Shown here: positions 33,401 through 46,229 of the stretch, one piece after another
Layout of the letters: every line of letters starts with the position of its first letter
How positions within the stretch are numbered: position 1 is the stretch's first letter
Assembly: GCA_023376005.1 (NCBI GenBank)
Contig: CM042160.1
Span: 82,013,402 to 82,077,401 of the forward strand
Direction of reading: 5' to 3'
DNA from: Doryteuthis pealeii
Taxonomy: Eukaryota > Mollusca > Cephalopoda > Myopsida > Loliginidae
DNA length: 64,000 bases
The notes under the pieces: model-generated
Seen by the model: only the letters and a program-made list of their open reading frames with translations
What the model was told of the DNA's origin: nothing
Databases searched by the model: none
Made by a program: the position numbers and the translations under genes

Positions 33401-33699
33401 AGTATTTATTCATGCACATGAAGTTAATGGGAGGTAGATGCAAAGAATAGAGTGGAGAGGGGTGAGGCAGAGAGGAGAGTAGCCTTGACAGCAAAGAGAA
33501 CCAGAAAGAGAGAGAAAAGCCAGCAAAGCCAGAAAGCATCACATTCTTTGTGCATTCTGTGTACCAAAGACTGTCACTCAAGAATTGGCCTGCTGAATCA
33601 CTTGTGCAGATGCAGATAATTTATTTTATTTTATTTTTTTGGACACTACGCCACTTCCTCAGTGGCTGATACACTACTTAAACCCCCAGACTGGCCATA

Positions 33700-33885
33700 A
33701 TTCTAATTGCACTCATTGAGGAGGGACTTACAATACCGGACGATTACCAATACTTAGGACTCTTTACGAAGGGATTACCAAGGAACCAATTCCACTGGAC
33801 AAGCACTCTGGCTTAAGGCCGACAGGATGGCAAAACACATTGTAACAACAAACATATGTTTAAAAATAAAATTGAGAATTTTCAG
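33700..33885 (+). pseudogene. Possible LINE fragment
   Basis: The + strand reads DDYQYLGLFTK and, after a shift, ADRMAKHIVTTNICLKIKLR. A 'YLG' and a later 'sLKtKLRif' are spaced like that after the RT core of some non-LTR elements. Without an uninterrupted frame this is weak. Confidence 0.35.
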
Positions 33886-34092
33886 TACCCATCAAGAATG
33901 AATTGAACAAAACGTCTTCAGTATAAAATAACCCAACAATGGTTGACATGCCGTAAAATTTTTTAAAAAGTGTTAAACTGGAGGTGTGTGGTGTAATGGT
34001 TATCATTGTAGGAAATGGACTCAGTGACCCGAGTTCAAATCCAGGACAAGGCTATTTGCATTTCACATAGTACTTATTACCCTTAGGAAAGA
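33886..34092. mobile_element. Repeat D end (-) and SINE-2 head (+)
   Basis: 33886-33965 is the inverse of the repeat D start ('acccatcaagaatgaa', 'ataacccaaca', 'acatgccgtaaaattt'). 33980-34092 is a SINE-2 head ('gtgtggtgtaatggttatca', 'gagttcaaatccaggacaag'). Confidence 0.7.
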
Positions 34093-34339
34093 AAAGGAGT
34101 TGTTACTTTTAACATTTAAGTCATATGAGTCTAATTGCTTAGAATACAGAAAACAAAATTGTACAAAATTTACATATTCTCCTCAGAAGGCAATTATCTA
34201 TTGGTCACACAAGACTTATTCACTCCTTTATACTCAAATAAAAACAACAACCACAGAGTGTAACATGTCACACACACTGCACTATTAAACATTTATTCAT
34301 ACAGTGAAGGGAGAGTCAAAGTTTAGGTATTGGACATGT

Positions 34340-34463
34340 ATGCCAAAAAGAGTAGGGTCCCCTTTAAAAAAATGTGATATTGTAAAAAGTATCTGGTACC
34401 TCTAAAGGAGGCAGCTTCATTCCTGAAATGAGGTAACCAAGCGAGTACAGGGTACTATTAGTA

Positions 34464-34507
<44 letters not shown>

Positions 34508-35158
34508 TTTGGGGTCTCCCTTACAAAAGATTGTGATACTGTAAAAAGTATCTGGTACCTCTAAAGAAGCCGGATTCATTCCAAGCGAGTACATGGTACA
34601 ATTTGCATGTTTTGTAATTTAACCACTTTATAATAATAATAACAAAATGATATGGGGCTTCAAAGTTGCCCCCAAAATGCCATTTTTCAGCCATTCTATG
34701 TATTTTGGTAAAAAATTTTTTGAATCTCCAACTTACTGTACTGTGATAAAATGTGTCCTCAACTTTCGCACAACGAATGTTTTTGGTTGTTTCCTCAGCA
34801 TTATGGGCCCAGCTTGAACTCTTACTGCATAAGTTCCTGAATTAAATTCTATTGCACGTTCATCTGTGCAATTATTAAATCACACATGGAATTAAAACAA
34901 TGCCCTACATGTCAGCGCCCCCACTGCAACAATTCAACCAACCACACCAGGTACATACCACGTGATACACGTGATGCAACCTAGCACATACAAAAACATT
35001 TGACTCACCAGGCGGGGGCAAAGATTAGGTACTGGACATGTATGCCGAAATGTGTGCTTCCCCCTTACAATAAAATGTGATATTGTAAAAAGTATCTGGT
35101 ACTTCTAAAAGAGGCGACTTCATTCCTGAAATGAGGTAACCAAGCGAGTACATGGTAC
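34340..35158 (-). repeat. Repeat R, three copies around a (GT)n
   Basis: 'gtaaaaagtatctggtacct' followed by a 'cttcattcctgaaatgaggt' and 'aaccaagcgagtacagggta' series occurs at 34376-34460, 34535-34600 and 35085-35158. An inverse copy lies at 36190-36280. 34468-34504 is a (GT)n run. The copies may be the edge of a larger duplicated element. 34610-35020 is otherwise unclassified. Confidence 0.65.
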
Positions 35159-35619
35159 TGTAAAGATTCAAGGTTATAATAATGTTATAACTTGTTGAAA
35201 CGAACAAACTCTGACACGGGTGTTAAACATATAACAAGATGGACTTTAATTAAAAGCACATGGAATAACATATAACATGAAATACAAGACACATAGTAGA
35301 TAATACAAATAAGATATAATAAAAAGACACGTTCACTAGTTACGTACATGTACATATAAAATATGAGAAGGAGTTAATGGATAGTCCATAAGGTTGAAGT
35401 CACTTACTGACTTAGTCCGTACGTGGGGGATAGAGACCCCCATGAGGGTGGGGTGTAGACACAAATGTCTAACCCATGTTGTCCAGTCCGAGAAGAAGGA
35501 GAAAAGAGAGTGAGAGTGTTTGAATCAGGCGCTTAAATACAACAGACCCTTGGTGGTCAAAACTGGGAACCCAGGGGGAAGATAACTCTTCCAGATCCAA
35601 GAGAAGACAATCCCCAACA
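35159..35619 (-). mobile_element. Solo LTR, copy 2, 4-bp target duplication
   Basis: On the minus strand it begins TGTTGGGGATTGTCTTCTC and ends 'gaatctttaca'. It carries 'ggaagagttatcttcccc' and a TATA-like 'tgtatttaagcgcctgat', both at the same places as in copy 1 (29178-29607). GTAC lies on both sides (35155-35158 and 35620-35623). The pre-insertion site is visible as 'acagggtactattag' in repeat R at 34446. The two LTRs are clearly diverged, so the insertions are old or come from different subfamilies. Confidence 0.84.
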
Positions 35620-35927
35620 GTACTATTAGTATTTTTGTAATTCGACCATTGTTGTTCTTTTGGACAATAACAAAATAAAATTGTTCTAATTAATTATTAT
35701 TCTGATAACTCCATTGCAATCTATTAGATTTCTATAAGCCACAGTTGAATGAGGTGTATATGTTTATTAAATTATAAAATGACTTGATTAGTTAAGTAAG
35801 AAGTTAAAGTTAATAGAAACAATGACACCGTGACATGCATTTAAAAGCAATTGTAATAGTTTATTATAAATTATCTTAATTCATTATCTAGACATAAATA
35901 ATTCTTTTGTATTATATCTACATCTAG

Positions 35928-36142
35928 GGGTCGGGTTAGCTCAGTTGGTAGAGCGTTCGGCTAGAAACCACAAAGTTCCTAGTTCGATACTGGTCCTTGC
36001 CAACTCAGCATATGAGTAGCACAGGAATCTGTGCGGTAAAGTAAGGAGCTGACAGTAATCTCCTTGGTCTAGCGCAAGTGAAAAGGGGATAGACTCCCTC
36101 GCTGATTGGCTGATACCGACTTTAGGCCACCCCGACGACTTT
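35928..36142 (+). mobile_element. SINE-1 with 23-bp target duplication
   Basis: Head 'gggtcgggttagctcagttg', 'gtagagcgttcggctagaaa', 'tagttcgatactgg', body, and end 'accgactttaggccaccccg'. Flanks 35905-35927 and 36143-36165 match at 22 of 23 positions (starting TTTTGTATTATATCTACAT). Compared with other copies about 25 bases are missing between 'gagctgacagt' and 'aatctccttggtc'. This is probably one of the youngest insertions in the window. Confidence 0.93.
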
Positions 36143-36189
36143 TTTTGTATTATATCTACATTTAGATAATAAATGTTGTGCTTAAGTAA

Positions 36190-36440
36190 TAGGTACCAGG
36201 TACTTTTCGCAATATTACAATTTTTCATTAAGGGAGCCCCCCCCTTTGGGCATACATATCTGATACCTAAACTTTTGTTGTAACCCAACAAAGGTTACTA
36301 AATAAGAACTAACCAAACGGAGGTTAGAAATGAAATGGAATCTTTATAACATTAACAAAATACAATACTTGCCATCAGCGTAAAGAAAGGTAAATCACTA
36401 CTAGTGGTATCAGACTACTCAGTCAGCATAATGCACTCAT
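36190..36440. repeat. Inverse repeat R and left flank of the satellite
   Basis: 36190-36280 is repeat R inverted. 36275-36440 is the non-repetitive lead-in of the satellite element, homologous to 8828-8995 in reverse ('gaaatggaatctttataaca', 'aacaaaatacaatacttgcc', 'cgtaaagaaaggtaaatc'). Confidence 0.8.
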
Positions 36441-39400
36441 ATTTATGAGGATTGGGACATACCCATTAATATTCATAGGTAGGGTATATGAGGATTAGGA
36501 CATACCCATTAATGTTCATAGGTAGGGTATATGAGGATTGGGACATACCCATTAATATTCATAGGTAGGGCATATGAGGATTGGGACATACCCATTAATA
36601 TTCATAGGTAGGTTATATGAGGATTGGGACATACCCATTAATATTCATAGGTAGGGTATATGAGGATTAGGCCTTATCCATTAATGTTCATATGTAGGGC
36701 ATATGAGGATTGGGACATACCCATTAATATTCATATGTAGGGCATATGAGGATTGGGACATACCCATCAATATTCATAGGTAGGGTATATGAGGATTAGG
36801 ACATAGGTAGGGTATATGAGGATTACATTTAATGTTCATAGGTAGGGTATATGAGGGGACATACCCATTAATATTCATAGGTAGGTATATGAGGATTGGA
36901 CATACCCATTAATGTTCATAGGTAGGGTATATGAGGATTGGGACATACCATTAATATTCATAGGTAGGGTATATGAGGATTGGGACATACCCATTAATGT
37001 TCATAGGTAGGGTATATGAGGATTGGGACATACCATAATATTCATAGGTAGGGTATATGAGGATTGGACATACCATTAATGTTCATAGGTAGGTATATGA
37101 GGATTAGGACATACCCATTAATGTTCATAGGTAGGGTATATGAGGATTGGGACATACCCCTTAATGTTCATAGGTAGGGCATATGAGGATTGGACATACC
37201 CATTAATATTCATAGGTAGGGTATATGAGGATTAGGACATACCCATTAATGTTCATAGGTAGGGTATATGAGGATTGGGACATACCCATTAATGTTCATA
37301 GGTAGGGTATATGAGGATTGGGACATACCCATTAATATTCATAGGTAGGGCATATGAGGATTGGGACATACCCATTAATATTCATAGGTAGGGTATATGA
37401 GGATTGGGACATACCCATTAATAGTCATAGGTAGGGTATATGAGGATTGGGACATATCCATTAATATCATAGGTAGGGTATATGAGGATTGGACATACCC
37501 ATTAATGTTCATAGGTAGGGTATATGAGGATTGGGACATACCCATTAATATTCATAGGTAGGGTATATGAGGATTAGGACATACCCATTAATGTTCATAG
37601 GTAGGGTATATGAGGATTAGGACATACCCATTAATGTTCATAGGTTAGGTATATGAGGATTGGGACATACCCTTAATGTTCATAGGTAGGGGCATATGAG
37701 GATTGGGACATACCCATTAATATTCATAGGTAGGGGTATATGAGGATATAGGACATACCATTAATGTTCATAGGTTGAGGGTATAGTGCGGATTGGGACA
37801 TACCCATTAATATGTTATAGGTAGGGTTATAATGAGGATTGGGACATACCCATTAATATTCATAGGTAGGGCATATGAGGATTGGGACATACCCATTAAT
37901 ATTCATAGTAGGGTTATATGAGGATTGGACATACCCATTAATATCATAGGTAGGGTATATGAGGATTGACATACCATTAATGTTCATGATGTAGGGATAT
38001 GAGGATTGGGACATACCCATTAATTTCATATGTAGGGCATATGAGGATTGGGACATACCCATCAATATTCATAGGTAGGGTATAATGAGGATTAGGACAT
38101 ACCCATTAATGTTCATAGGTAGGGTATATGAGGATTGGGACATACCCATTAATGTTCATAGGTAGGGTATATGAGGATGGACATACCCATTAATATTCAT
38201 AGGTAGGGATATGAGGATTGGGACATACCCATTAATATTCATAGGTAGGGTATATGAGGATTGGGACATACCCATTAATAGTCATAGGTAGGGTATATGA
38301 GGATTGGGACATATCCATTAATATTCATAGGTAGGGTATATGAGGATTGGGACATACCCATTAAGTTCATAGGTAGGGTATATAGGATTGGGACATACCC
38401 ATTAATATTCATAGGTAGGGTATATGAGGATTAGGACATACCATTAATGTTCATAGGTAGGGTATATGAGGATTAGGACATACCCATTAATGTTCATAGG
38501 TAGGGTATATGAGGATTGGACATACCCTTAATGTTCATAGGTAGGGTATATGAGGATTGGGACTATCCATTAATGTTCATAGGTAGGGGAATGAGGATTG
38601 GGACATACCCATTAATATTCATAGGTAGGGTATATGAGGATTAGGACATACCATTAATTTCATAGGTAGGGTATAGAGGATTGGGACTACCCATAATGTC
38701 ATAGGTAGGTATATGAGGATTGGGACATACCATTAATATTCATAGGTAGGGTATATGAGGATTGGGAATACCCATTAAATATTCATAGGTAGGGTATATG
38801 AGGATTGGGACATACCATTAATGTTCATAGGTAGGGTATATGAGGATTGGGACATCCCCATTAATATTCATAGGTGGGTATATGAGGATTAGGACATACC
38901 CATTAATGTTCATAGGTAGGGTATATGAGGATTGGGACATACCCATTAATGTTCATAGGTAGGGTATATGAGGATTGGGATATACCATTAATGTTCATAG
39001 GTAGGGTATATGAGGATTGGGACATACCATTAATGTTCATAGGTAGGGTATATGAGGATGGGACATACCATTAATTTCATAGGTAGGGTATATGAGGATT
39101 GGGACATACCATTAATGTCATAGGTAGGGTATATGAGGATTGGGACATACCCATTAATGTTCATAGGTAGGGCATATGAGGATTGGGACATACCATTAAT
39201 TTCATAGGTAGGGTATATGAGGATTGGGACATACCCATTAATGTTCATAGGTAGGGTATATGAGGATTGGGACATACCCATTAATATTCATAGGTAGGGC
39301 ATATGAGGATTGGACATACCATTAATATCATAGGTAGGGTATATGAGGTTGGGGACATACCCATTAATAGTTCATAGGTAGGGTATATGAGATTGGGACA

Positions 39401-40260
39401 TACCATTAATATTCATAGGTAGGGTATATGAGGATTGGGACATACCCATTAATGTCATAGGTAGGGTATATGAGGATTGGGACATACCCATTAATTTCAT
39501 AGGTAGGGTATATGAGGATTGGGACATACCCATTAATATTCATAGGTAGGGTATATGAGGATTAGGAACATACCCATTAATGTTCATAGGTAGGGTATAT
39601 GAGGATTGGCACATACCATTAATGTTCATAGGTAGGGTTATATGAGGATTGGATAACCATTAATGTTCATAGGTAGGGTATATGAGGATTGGACATACCA
39701 TTAATGTTCATAGTAGGGTATATGAGGATTGGGACATTACCATTAATATTCATAGGTAGGGTAATGAGGATTGGGACATCCCATTAATGTTCATAGGTAG
39801 GGTATATGAGGATTGGGACATACCCATTAATGTTCATAGGTAGGGATATGAGGATTGGGAATACCCATTAATATTCATAGGTAGGGTATGAGGATTAGGA
39901 CAATACCCATTAATGTCATAGGTAGGGTATATGAGGATTGGGACATACCATTTAATGTTCATAGGTAGGGTATATGAGGATTGGGACATACCCATTAATA
40001 TTCATAGGTAGGGAATATGAGGATTAGGACATACCCATTAATATTCATAGGTAGGGTATATGAGGATTGGACTACCCATTAATAGTCATGGTAGGGTATA
40101 TGAGGATTGGGACATATCCATTAATAGTTCATAGGTAGGGTATATGAGGATTGGGACATACCCATTAATGTCATAGGTAGGGTAATATGAGGATTGGGAC
40201 ATACCCATTAATGATCATAGGTAGGGTATATGAGGATTGGCATACCCATTAATTTCATAG
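36441..40260. repeat. 43-bp satellite array, about 90 copies
   Basis: The unit begins 'atgaggattgggacatac' and ends 'tcataggtagggtat', 43 bases. Variant positions recur: TTGGG/TTAGG, AATATT/AATGTT, GGGTATA/GGGCATA. Rare variants such as 'attaatagtcata' followed by 'gacatatccatt' reappear at about 37421, 38278 and 40080, and 'cccatcaatattc' at about 36763 and 38057, pointing to block duplication. From about 36.8 kb many units lack single bases. The array stops at an N. Minus-strand frames of up to 83 codons are repeat translation. Confidence 0.97.
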
Positions 40261-40261
40261 N
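40261..40261. other. Single ambiguous base at the end of the array
   Basis: The only N in the window. Sequence changes abruptly from satellite to unrelated text, so this is likely an assembly join and the true array length is unknown. Confidence 0.9.
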
Positions 40262-40780
40262 CACCAAAAGAGAGAGATGCTTGCCCTCGCTCTTTTGCCC
40301 CCCCGTCAACAAAGAAATTTACTTGAAACCCCATAATTGTGCAAAGAAACCAAACCAATCTAAACAGACTGGAGATCGAAAGACTGATAATAGAAGAACA
40401 AACAAATATTTATTTCCCCCCTCTATTTTTTCCTTCTATAAAATGGGAGCCTCGTTCCCCGATCAGAGTGGACCTGGAGTAATGGCAATAAAGGAATACG
40501 GATCACATTTTTTTTATTAAGTCAGAACCAGAACTCTTTCAAAACTAGAATCCATCAACCACGTTGCGTGGAGTAAAAAGTGGTCACTACTGAATAGGCT
40601 CAGTCCTAATTAGTGATCTATTTACTAACTAATGAACAAACTTGATTCAAAAATATCTATCTACAGTACTTACATAATTAATAAGCTACCAATGAATTAT
40701 ATAACACGTTTATTTTTAGTTTAAATCTAAATTAATAAATTTGGAAATAGGTTAGTAAACTGGTATTATATATATTTACA
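40262..40780. other. Unclassified with a small repeat D piece
   Basis: 40461-40500 ('gatcagagtggacctggagt') matches repeat D. The rest is A-rich sequence without recognised features. Confidence 0.5.
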
Positions 40781-40781
40781 A

Positions 40782-41050
40782 CCCCTCGCACGAGCAGGTG
40801 TGACAAAAGGTCAATTTCTTAATCGCAGTTCAACAGGTTTGAATCAGAGTTTTCCTTCTCTAGACGATTGCCTAACCAAGGTTAAAGAGCCAGGTCTGCC
40901 CTACTATTTACCCATAGCTGGAGGGAAGAATTGGAATCATACCTTTCCCAAGGTATTAGCGCTAAGTGAAAATGCAGTTACCACATCCGGATTTGAACTC
41001 GTGGCGACGAGTCCATTTCCCATAACTTTAACCATTAACCACACGCTTCT
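40782..41050 (-). mobile_element. SINE-2 copy
   Basis: Inverse tail 'cctcgcacgagcaggtgtga', 'ggtcaatttcttaatcgcag', 'aacaggtttgaatcagagtt', 'ggttaaagagccagg' and 'gatttgaactcgtgg' (inverse B-box), then the inverse head at 41025-41050. Confidence 0.8.
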
Positions 41051-41389
41051 GTAACACTGGTATTATAGAGCAATTTTCTGCAATGATCTATTATCTGATA
41101 TTCATCATTTTAATGAGTCTCCTAAGGTCATAGTGACCCTCTAGGTCAGTGGTGATGACATTTTAGGAGAGACAATGAAGATTAGCCAGAAAACAAGAGA
41201 ATTTTATGGTTTTGGCAGCTGGGAATTATATGAAATAAATTTATTGTGTACAGTGCTCAGGTGCACCACAACTCAGCAAAGTCTCATGTCACACAGAATA
41301 ATGTATTAGTGTCAGGAACATGAACAGTTTACAGTAGTAATATGCATGTATGTGTGCATGTGTGTGCATATGTATGTGGAGAGTGGCAT

Positions 41390-41650
41390 CAAGGTATAGT
41401 GTCGGGTGGACTACAGGAAACATGGAGGCTTTGAAAGATTCAGTGTTTCGGCAACCTACAAAAGAGCGGTCAGTTATTCCATGTCTCCGCAATTCTGAGG
41501 GTGAATAAATGTTTCCGAAAGTCACGTGAGCAGTGCTGTTTTCTGACTTTGTAGGCATGCCCACCGTGTGTTAGAAAGATGGAGATCAAAAAAGGTGCTC
41601 AAGGTTGCTGTTGTTAAGATGATTAATGACCTTATGAGCGTTTACCAGGT
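41390..41650 (-). pseudogene. LINE C-terminal fragment
   Basis: On the minus strand one frame reads GMPTKSENSTAHVTF and the next reads RKHLFTLRIAETWNN, a stop, then PLFCRLPKH. 'FRKHLFT.RI...WN.LP' is the familiar end region of reverse transcriptase ORFs in several non-LTR clades. Frame changes and stops make it a relic. Confidence 0.5.
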
Positions 41651-41809
41651 CAGTTGCCAGAGCGAAGTTTCAGCGCTAACTCTGCTCTTTGAATTGTTGA
41701 TTTCTTTAATTCTTTGAATCTTTAATATTTTCGCTTCCTTTCATCATTTGGATCGACATAAATTTAAATAAACTGTCCCAAAATGTCTATACACCTACAG
41801 TGATGATGA

Positions 41810-42260
41810 ATAGCTTTTTAATTTTATGTGTCCTGGACACATGGATTGAGTCCCCAGGAAATTTGATGGGTCTCAACTAAAGTTTCTTAATTAATTGTAG
41901 AGTTTTTTTTATCTATGACACACTAAAGGCATCTAACCCTTACTTTGAACCCCATAAGTGTAATTCATTTCCAAGAAATAAAAAAATGGTAGAAAAGATA
42001 AATAAATAAATAAAACACCCACATTTTTTTTTCAGATTTTTTTTTTTTTTGTTCCATAAATGTAAACTGGTGTATCGTTTGGAATTGGAATTTATAGCAA
42101 AATTATTTTAATCTCGCAAAAATATTTGTTTTGAGGCTATTCAAATTGGTGGACAATTCGTTCAAGAAAATATTGAAATGTATTTACAGTTAGCTGGAAA
42201 TGGTAGGGAAGAAAAAACACTGGGACGCATGAATATGATTTTTCTGCGTCCTTTTAGATT
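41810..42260 (+). repeat. Repeat K copy
   Basis: 'tgtgtcctggacacatggat', 'tgagtccccaggaaatttga', 'tctcaactaaagt', 'gaaatgtatttacagttagc' and 'aaacactgggacgcat'. It is larger than the 9596 copy. 42035-42160 ('ataaatgtaaactggtgtat', 'ctcgcaaaaatatttgtttt') recurs at 43435-43530. Confidence 0.7.
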
Positions 42261-42459
42261 TTTATTATAGAACAATAATCATTTTTGATATTTATCATTT
42301 GTTCTGAACAGAACAATTGTTTTGGAGAACAAAAGAGCAAGTTTATGACTCACCATTGTTAGCATAAAAGTCAAATGTTCACAGACATTTTTATCGTATT
42401 TAATTAGTGTGTGTGTCACTAAAACATTTACTGGATTAGTTGTAAAATTAAGAAGTAAC

Positions 42460-43225
42460 TAGTAGGACCTGTGATATACCACAGTATGATGATTAATTAT
42501 TACAGCGTTTGATATGTTTACTTAGAGCTATTGCCATATAGTTTATAATATCTAAAAAGTATAATAATCTTGATTTAACTCTCTTTACTAACAGGACCTG
42601 TGGATATACCACAGTATGATAATTTAATTATTACAGCGTTGATATGTTTACTTAAGAGCTATTGCTAAATAGTTCAATATGTAAAAGTATAATAATCTTG
42701 ATTTAACTCCCTCTCACTCTTTTTTCTTTCTTTTTTCATTCTTTTCATCTTTCATTATGTTTGATTGAAACAGATTAGCGTATCATTTCCCACATCTCAG
42801 TCCTCTCTCTATCTTTCCCCTACTCTCTTTCTTTCTTTCTTTCTTTCTTCTTTCTATATTTTTCTGTGAAGCCATGTCTTTTTCTTCCCTTTCTTGTTTA
42901 TAATAGAAACAGAATGGTCCATTATTTAACTGAGGTGACAACAGCTAATTAAAAAATATGAATTTGATGGTTAAGCAACAGCAGATAATCAGAATTTACA
43001 TTTTTGCATTCATCTTGTACAATTTGATGGTCTTATTTTCAACCAGAGGGTTTCAGAGATTAATGGCAGACAATGAAGGAACATGAGTATTAAATATCTC
43101 TATACATAATAGATTTGTCTCTATTTGTCTGTAACGGAATCTACATCACTGCATACGTCACAGTAATTTCAGAAATTAAGTTAGTTCATCAATTTATAGT
43201 CAAGATCATATACATATAAATAAGT
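42460..43225 (+). repeat. Repeat F copy with internal duplication
   Basis: The block 'ctgtggatataccacagtat' to 'aataatcttgatttaact' is present twice (42470-42582 and 42597-42708). It is followed by the CTTT-rich middle and 'gaaggaacatgagtattaaa'. 43110-43220 matches 17640-17760. Confidence 0.75.
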
Positions 43226-44940
43226 ACACCAAAGATCATATTTTTTGTGTGCACATAACTTTATTTCCCAATCCATAATTACATGCATGGAGGGGGGGCA
43301 CGCACAGGATCATATTAGTCTTGTCACTCTGGCGAGGTTGACTTTTTGTATTCTAATTTTATTATATTAAAGAAAATCATGTAAAAAAAAAAAATAAATA
43401 AATAAACCCGCCAATTTTTTTCCGAATTTTTTTCTAATAAATGTAAACTGTGTATCGTTTGGAATTTGAATTATAGCAAAAATATTTAATCTCACAAAAA
43501 TATTTGTTTGGGGCGTGGCAAATTGGTGGCAAATTAAACAGAGTAGTCAGTACATCATCAAATTTTTGCTGGAGATAAGTGCAACCATTTGAAATCTATA
43601 GAAGAATTGATGATATGGAGAAGCATATTTTAGTCAAAAAATGTTTGTAATTATGGTGATACGATCTTGCTACCCATAAAATCAAAATCATCAATAACTT
43701 AAATTGGTTAACTTTTCAATTATTTTCAAATAGCAGTTTTGGATTTCTTGGAAACAAAATACTTTTATAACACCAATTTTTTTAGGAGTAGAAGCTCTAG
43801 AACTCATTTATAGAAAAAATATTTCAAAATGTTGCATTTTCCGACATCCGCCTCAAATTATGAGATGCTAAAAAATCGACATAACTCCACATCTGGGAAT
43901 GGAAAGTTCCAAATTTTGGGGATTGTCTAACTTAAATTCCATACCTGGATAAAAATTTTCAGAAAAATTGAATGGGGTTACAGGCCTGGATGATTTGACA
44001 TGAAATTACCCTAATACTTTTAGATGCAAAAGACTTTTTGAAAATGAAATATCTTCATGCTTTTTCCTTTCGCCCAGAGGGACCATGGCACATATTGTGA
44101 TGCTCTTTGTGTCATTAGTAGAAATTGTTTATACCAGTTTTCGAATTAATGCATACTTATCCTTGTATTTTTCTTCTTTTTATACCTGTGGGCTTGCGTA
44201 CAGTATACTTACTTATTTTCCTTTGCTGAGATACTGTTATGTACCAGTTTTGGAGTATATAACAAGAGTTTTTTGTGTACAGAGAGAGTAGAGGCATCAG
44301 AAGAGAGATAGACAGATTGTCATGTGACTACTTGTTCTCTTCTTCTCTTTCTACTTTCGCGCATGAGTGTGATCGCCTAGTCTTTTACTTGTTTGCCAGA
44401 CAATGTTTGGTCTCTTCTAACTTGTTCTTCTTTCTACTTTACTGCAGGTTCTTTTAAGGCATCTTATAAGTCATGTAATAATAATCAACAAGATTATGGC
44501 TTTGAATCAATTGGTTTATTTAGCCTTTTTACTAACACATTCACGAGTGGTCCAGCTGCAGCCCACATCATGCTGCGTTCACATTCTATCTGGAACTGAC
44601 TTAACAAGTCAAAATCAACATGACGGTTGCAAGGTTTTCCGATGTCCAATGTTTGGTGGTTTTTCCACGGAAGACTACCACCTAATGCTGATTTGAAAAG
44701 CCTAATTTCTACAGGTACTTGTCAATAATCTTCTGCCACAATAGATATATGCAACAATACTTTTATGGCTTCTTTTTCTTCTATCTTGCTATCTTCCATC
44801 TTAGCTTGGGCTGGATCTGTCAATCTTGATCTGTAGATATTTCTTACACTGGCTGAAACTTCTTGTACATGTGTTGTCTGTTTTGTTTTTAGTAACACAC
44901 AAATCTTTGGCTCATTTTTATACATTTTTGCTACTAATTC
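43226..44940. other. No supported gene
   Basis: 43435-43530 is a partial copy of 42035-42160. The remainder includes several open frames of 60-73 codons (for example 44085-44291 and 44393-44599 on +). They have no family similarity I recognise and no strong exon structure. Confidence 0.5.
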
Positions 44941-44944
44941 CATT

Positions 44945-45115
44945 TACTAATACCTTGGAAAGTATGAATCAACTACTCTCCTCCAGCTGGTAAAATAGTG
45001 CGTAGACTGTTATTTACCTTGGTTAGCAACCAGTATGAAAAGGAAACTCTAAATTCAAACCAGTTAAACTCATTTGGGGTATCACTACTAAATAGGCTCA
45101 GTCCTAATTCATTAA
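44945..45115 (+). mobile_element. SINE-2 body and tail with base losses
   Basis: 'ataccttggaaagtatgaat', 'ctccagctggtaaaatagt', 'taaattcaaaccagttaaac' and 'aataggctcagtcctaatt'. Compared with 29767-30028 many single bases are missing, more than I see in copies outside 36-49 kb. Confidence 0.7.
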
Positions 45116-45689
45116 TTTAATTTTTTCAAATTTATTTAAGATTCCAGATCAAAACCGAGTGTAAATTAGCACTTGAATGGAACAACCATTACAGTCATTC
45201 TTCAGTGGCCAGCCAAAAATGATTTTCTTTTGCCAACTTCCTACGTTTGCACTGGTGAACGAGTAGTGTAGGTCAATACAGGGTTACATCGTCACTCACA
45301 ACTCTGTATCTTTCATTAACCATTATTTAAATCTCACTAACACTGTAACATAATAAATGTGACCAATCAATTATTGTCAACAAGGAGACGATCTCATTAA
45401 CTAACTCTCATGATTAAAACAGACTGATTTCAGAACTCTTTCTAAAATAACAGTATTATTTCAAGTTTAGTGAGTCTATAATACAAGGCCAATAAACCTA
45501 CTAATGCCTACAAATGAATATTACTAATTACGTTTTAATTAGTTATTCATCTGGAGTGTACTATTATAATTAATTATTAATAGATTGTAAAAAGCTTCTC
45601 ATGAAAAAGAAAGCCAAAACTTGTTTCTTCTCTGTTCAAGTCACGTCTTCTTTGTCAAAACAGCTACAAATAGACCTTAGTTTTAGCTT

Positions 45690-46184
45690 GTCTAGTTTGG
45701 CTAATTGGATTTTACTGCATGTCAACCCTTGTCGGGTTATTTATGCCAAAAGACATTTTGTTCAATTTATACTTGATGGTATTCAATAATATTTTTTGAA
45801 CTCAATATTTTTAAACACTTTTTTCAAACTCATTTTTTTCTTCTATTTAACCCATAGGTCAGACCCTAATAGGTACTACACTCTAGGACGTGTGGACTTA
45901 GGAGTAATGTGATGAAGGGGTACTCCACTTACCCAATTGCTCAGAATTGGAACTTCCCCATCGATAGAGTTTAACATATACCCAGACATTAAGACCATCA
46001 AAGTGATCTGGAAGTAATGGTGATGAAGGGGTACTCCACCCTCCTAGAGCTCCAGAATTGGAACTCACCATCAGATAGAGTTTATGTTATACCAAGTACA
46101 TGCAGACCATCAGCTACTGCTGTCTAGCAATATAGATAAAAAGGGTTGGGGCTTGCCATAAGGATTGGGACAATCATACAGGTG

Positions 46185-46229
<45 letters not shown>

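Noticed and set aside
36441..40260. Possible CRISPR-like array or repeat-protein gene
   Set aside because: Units are head-to-tail without unique spacers, the period is 43 (not a multiple of three), and single-base losses break every frame. It is a satellite.
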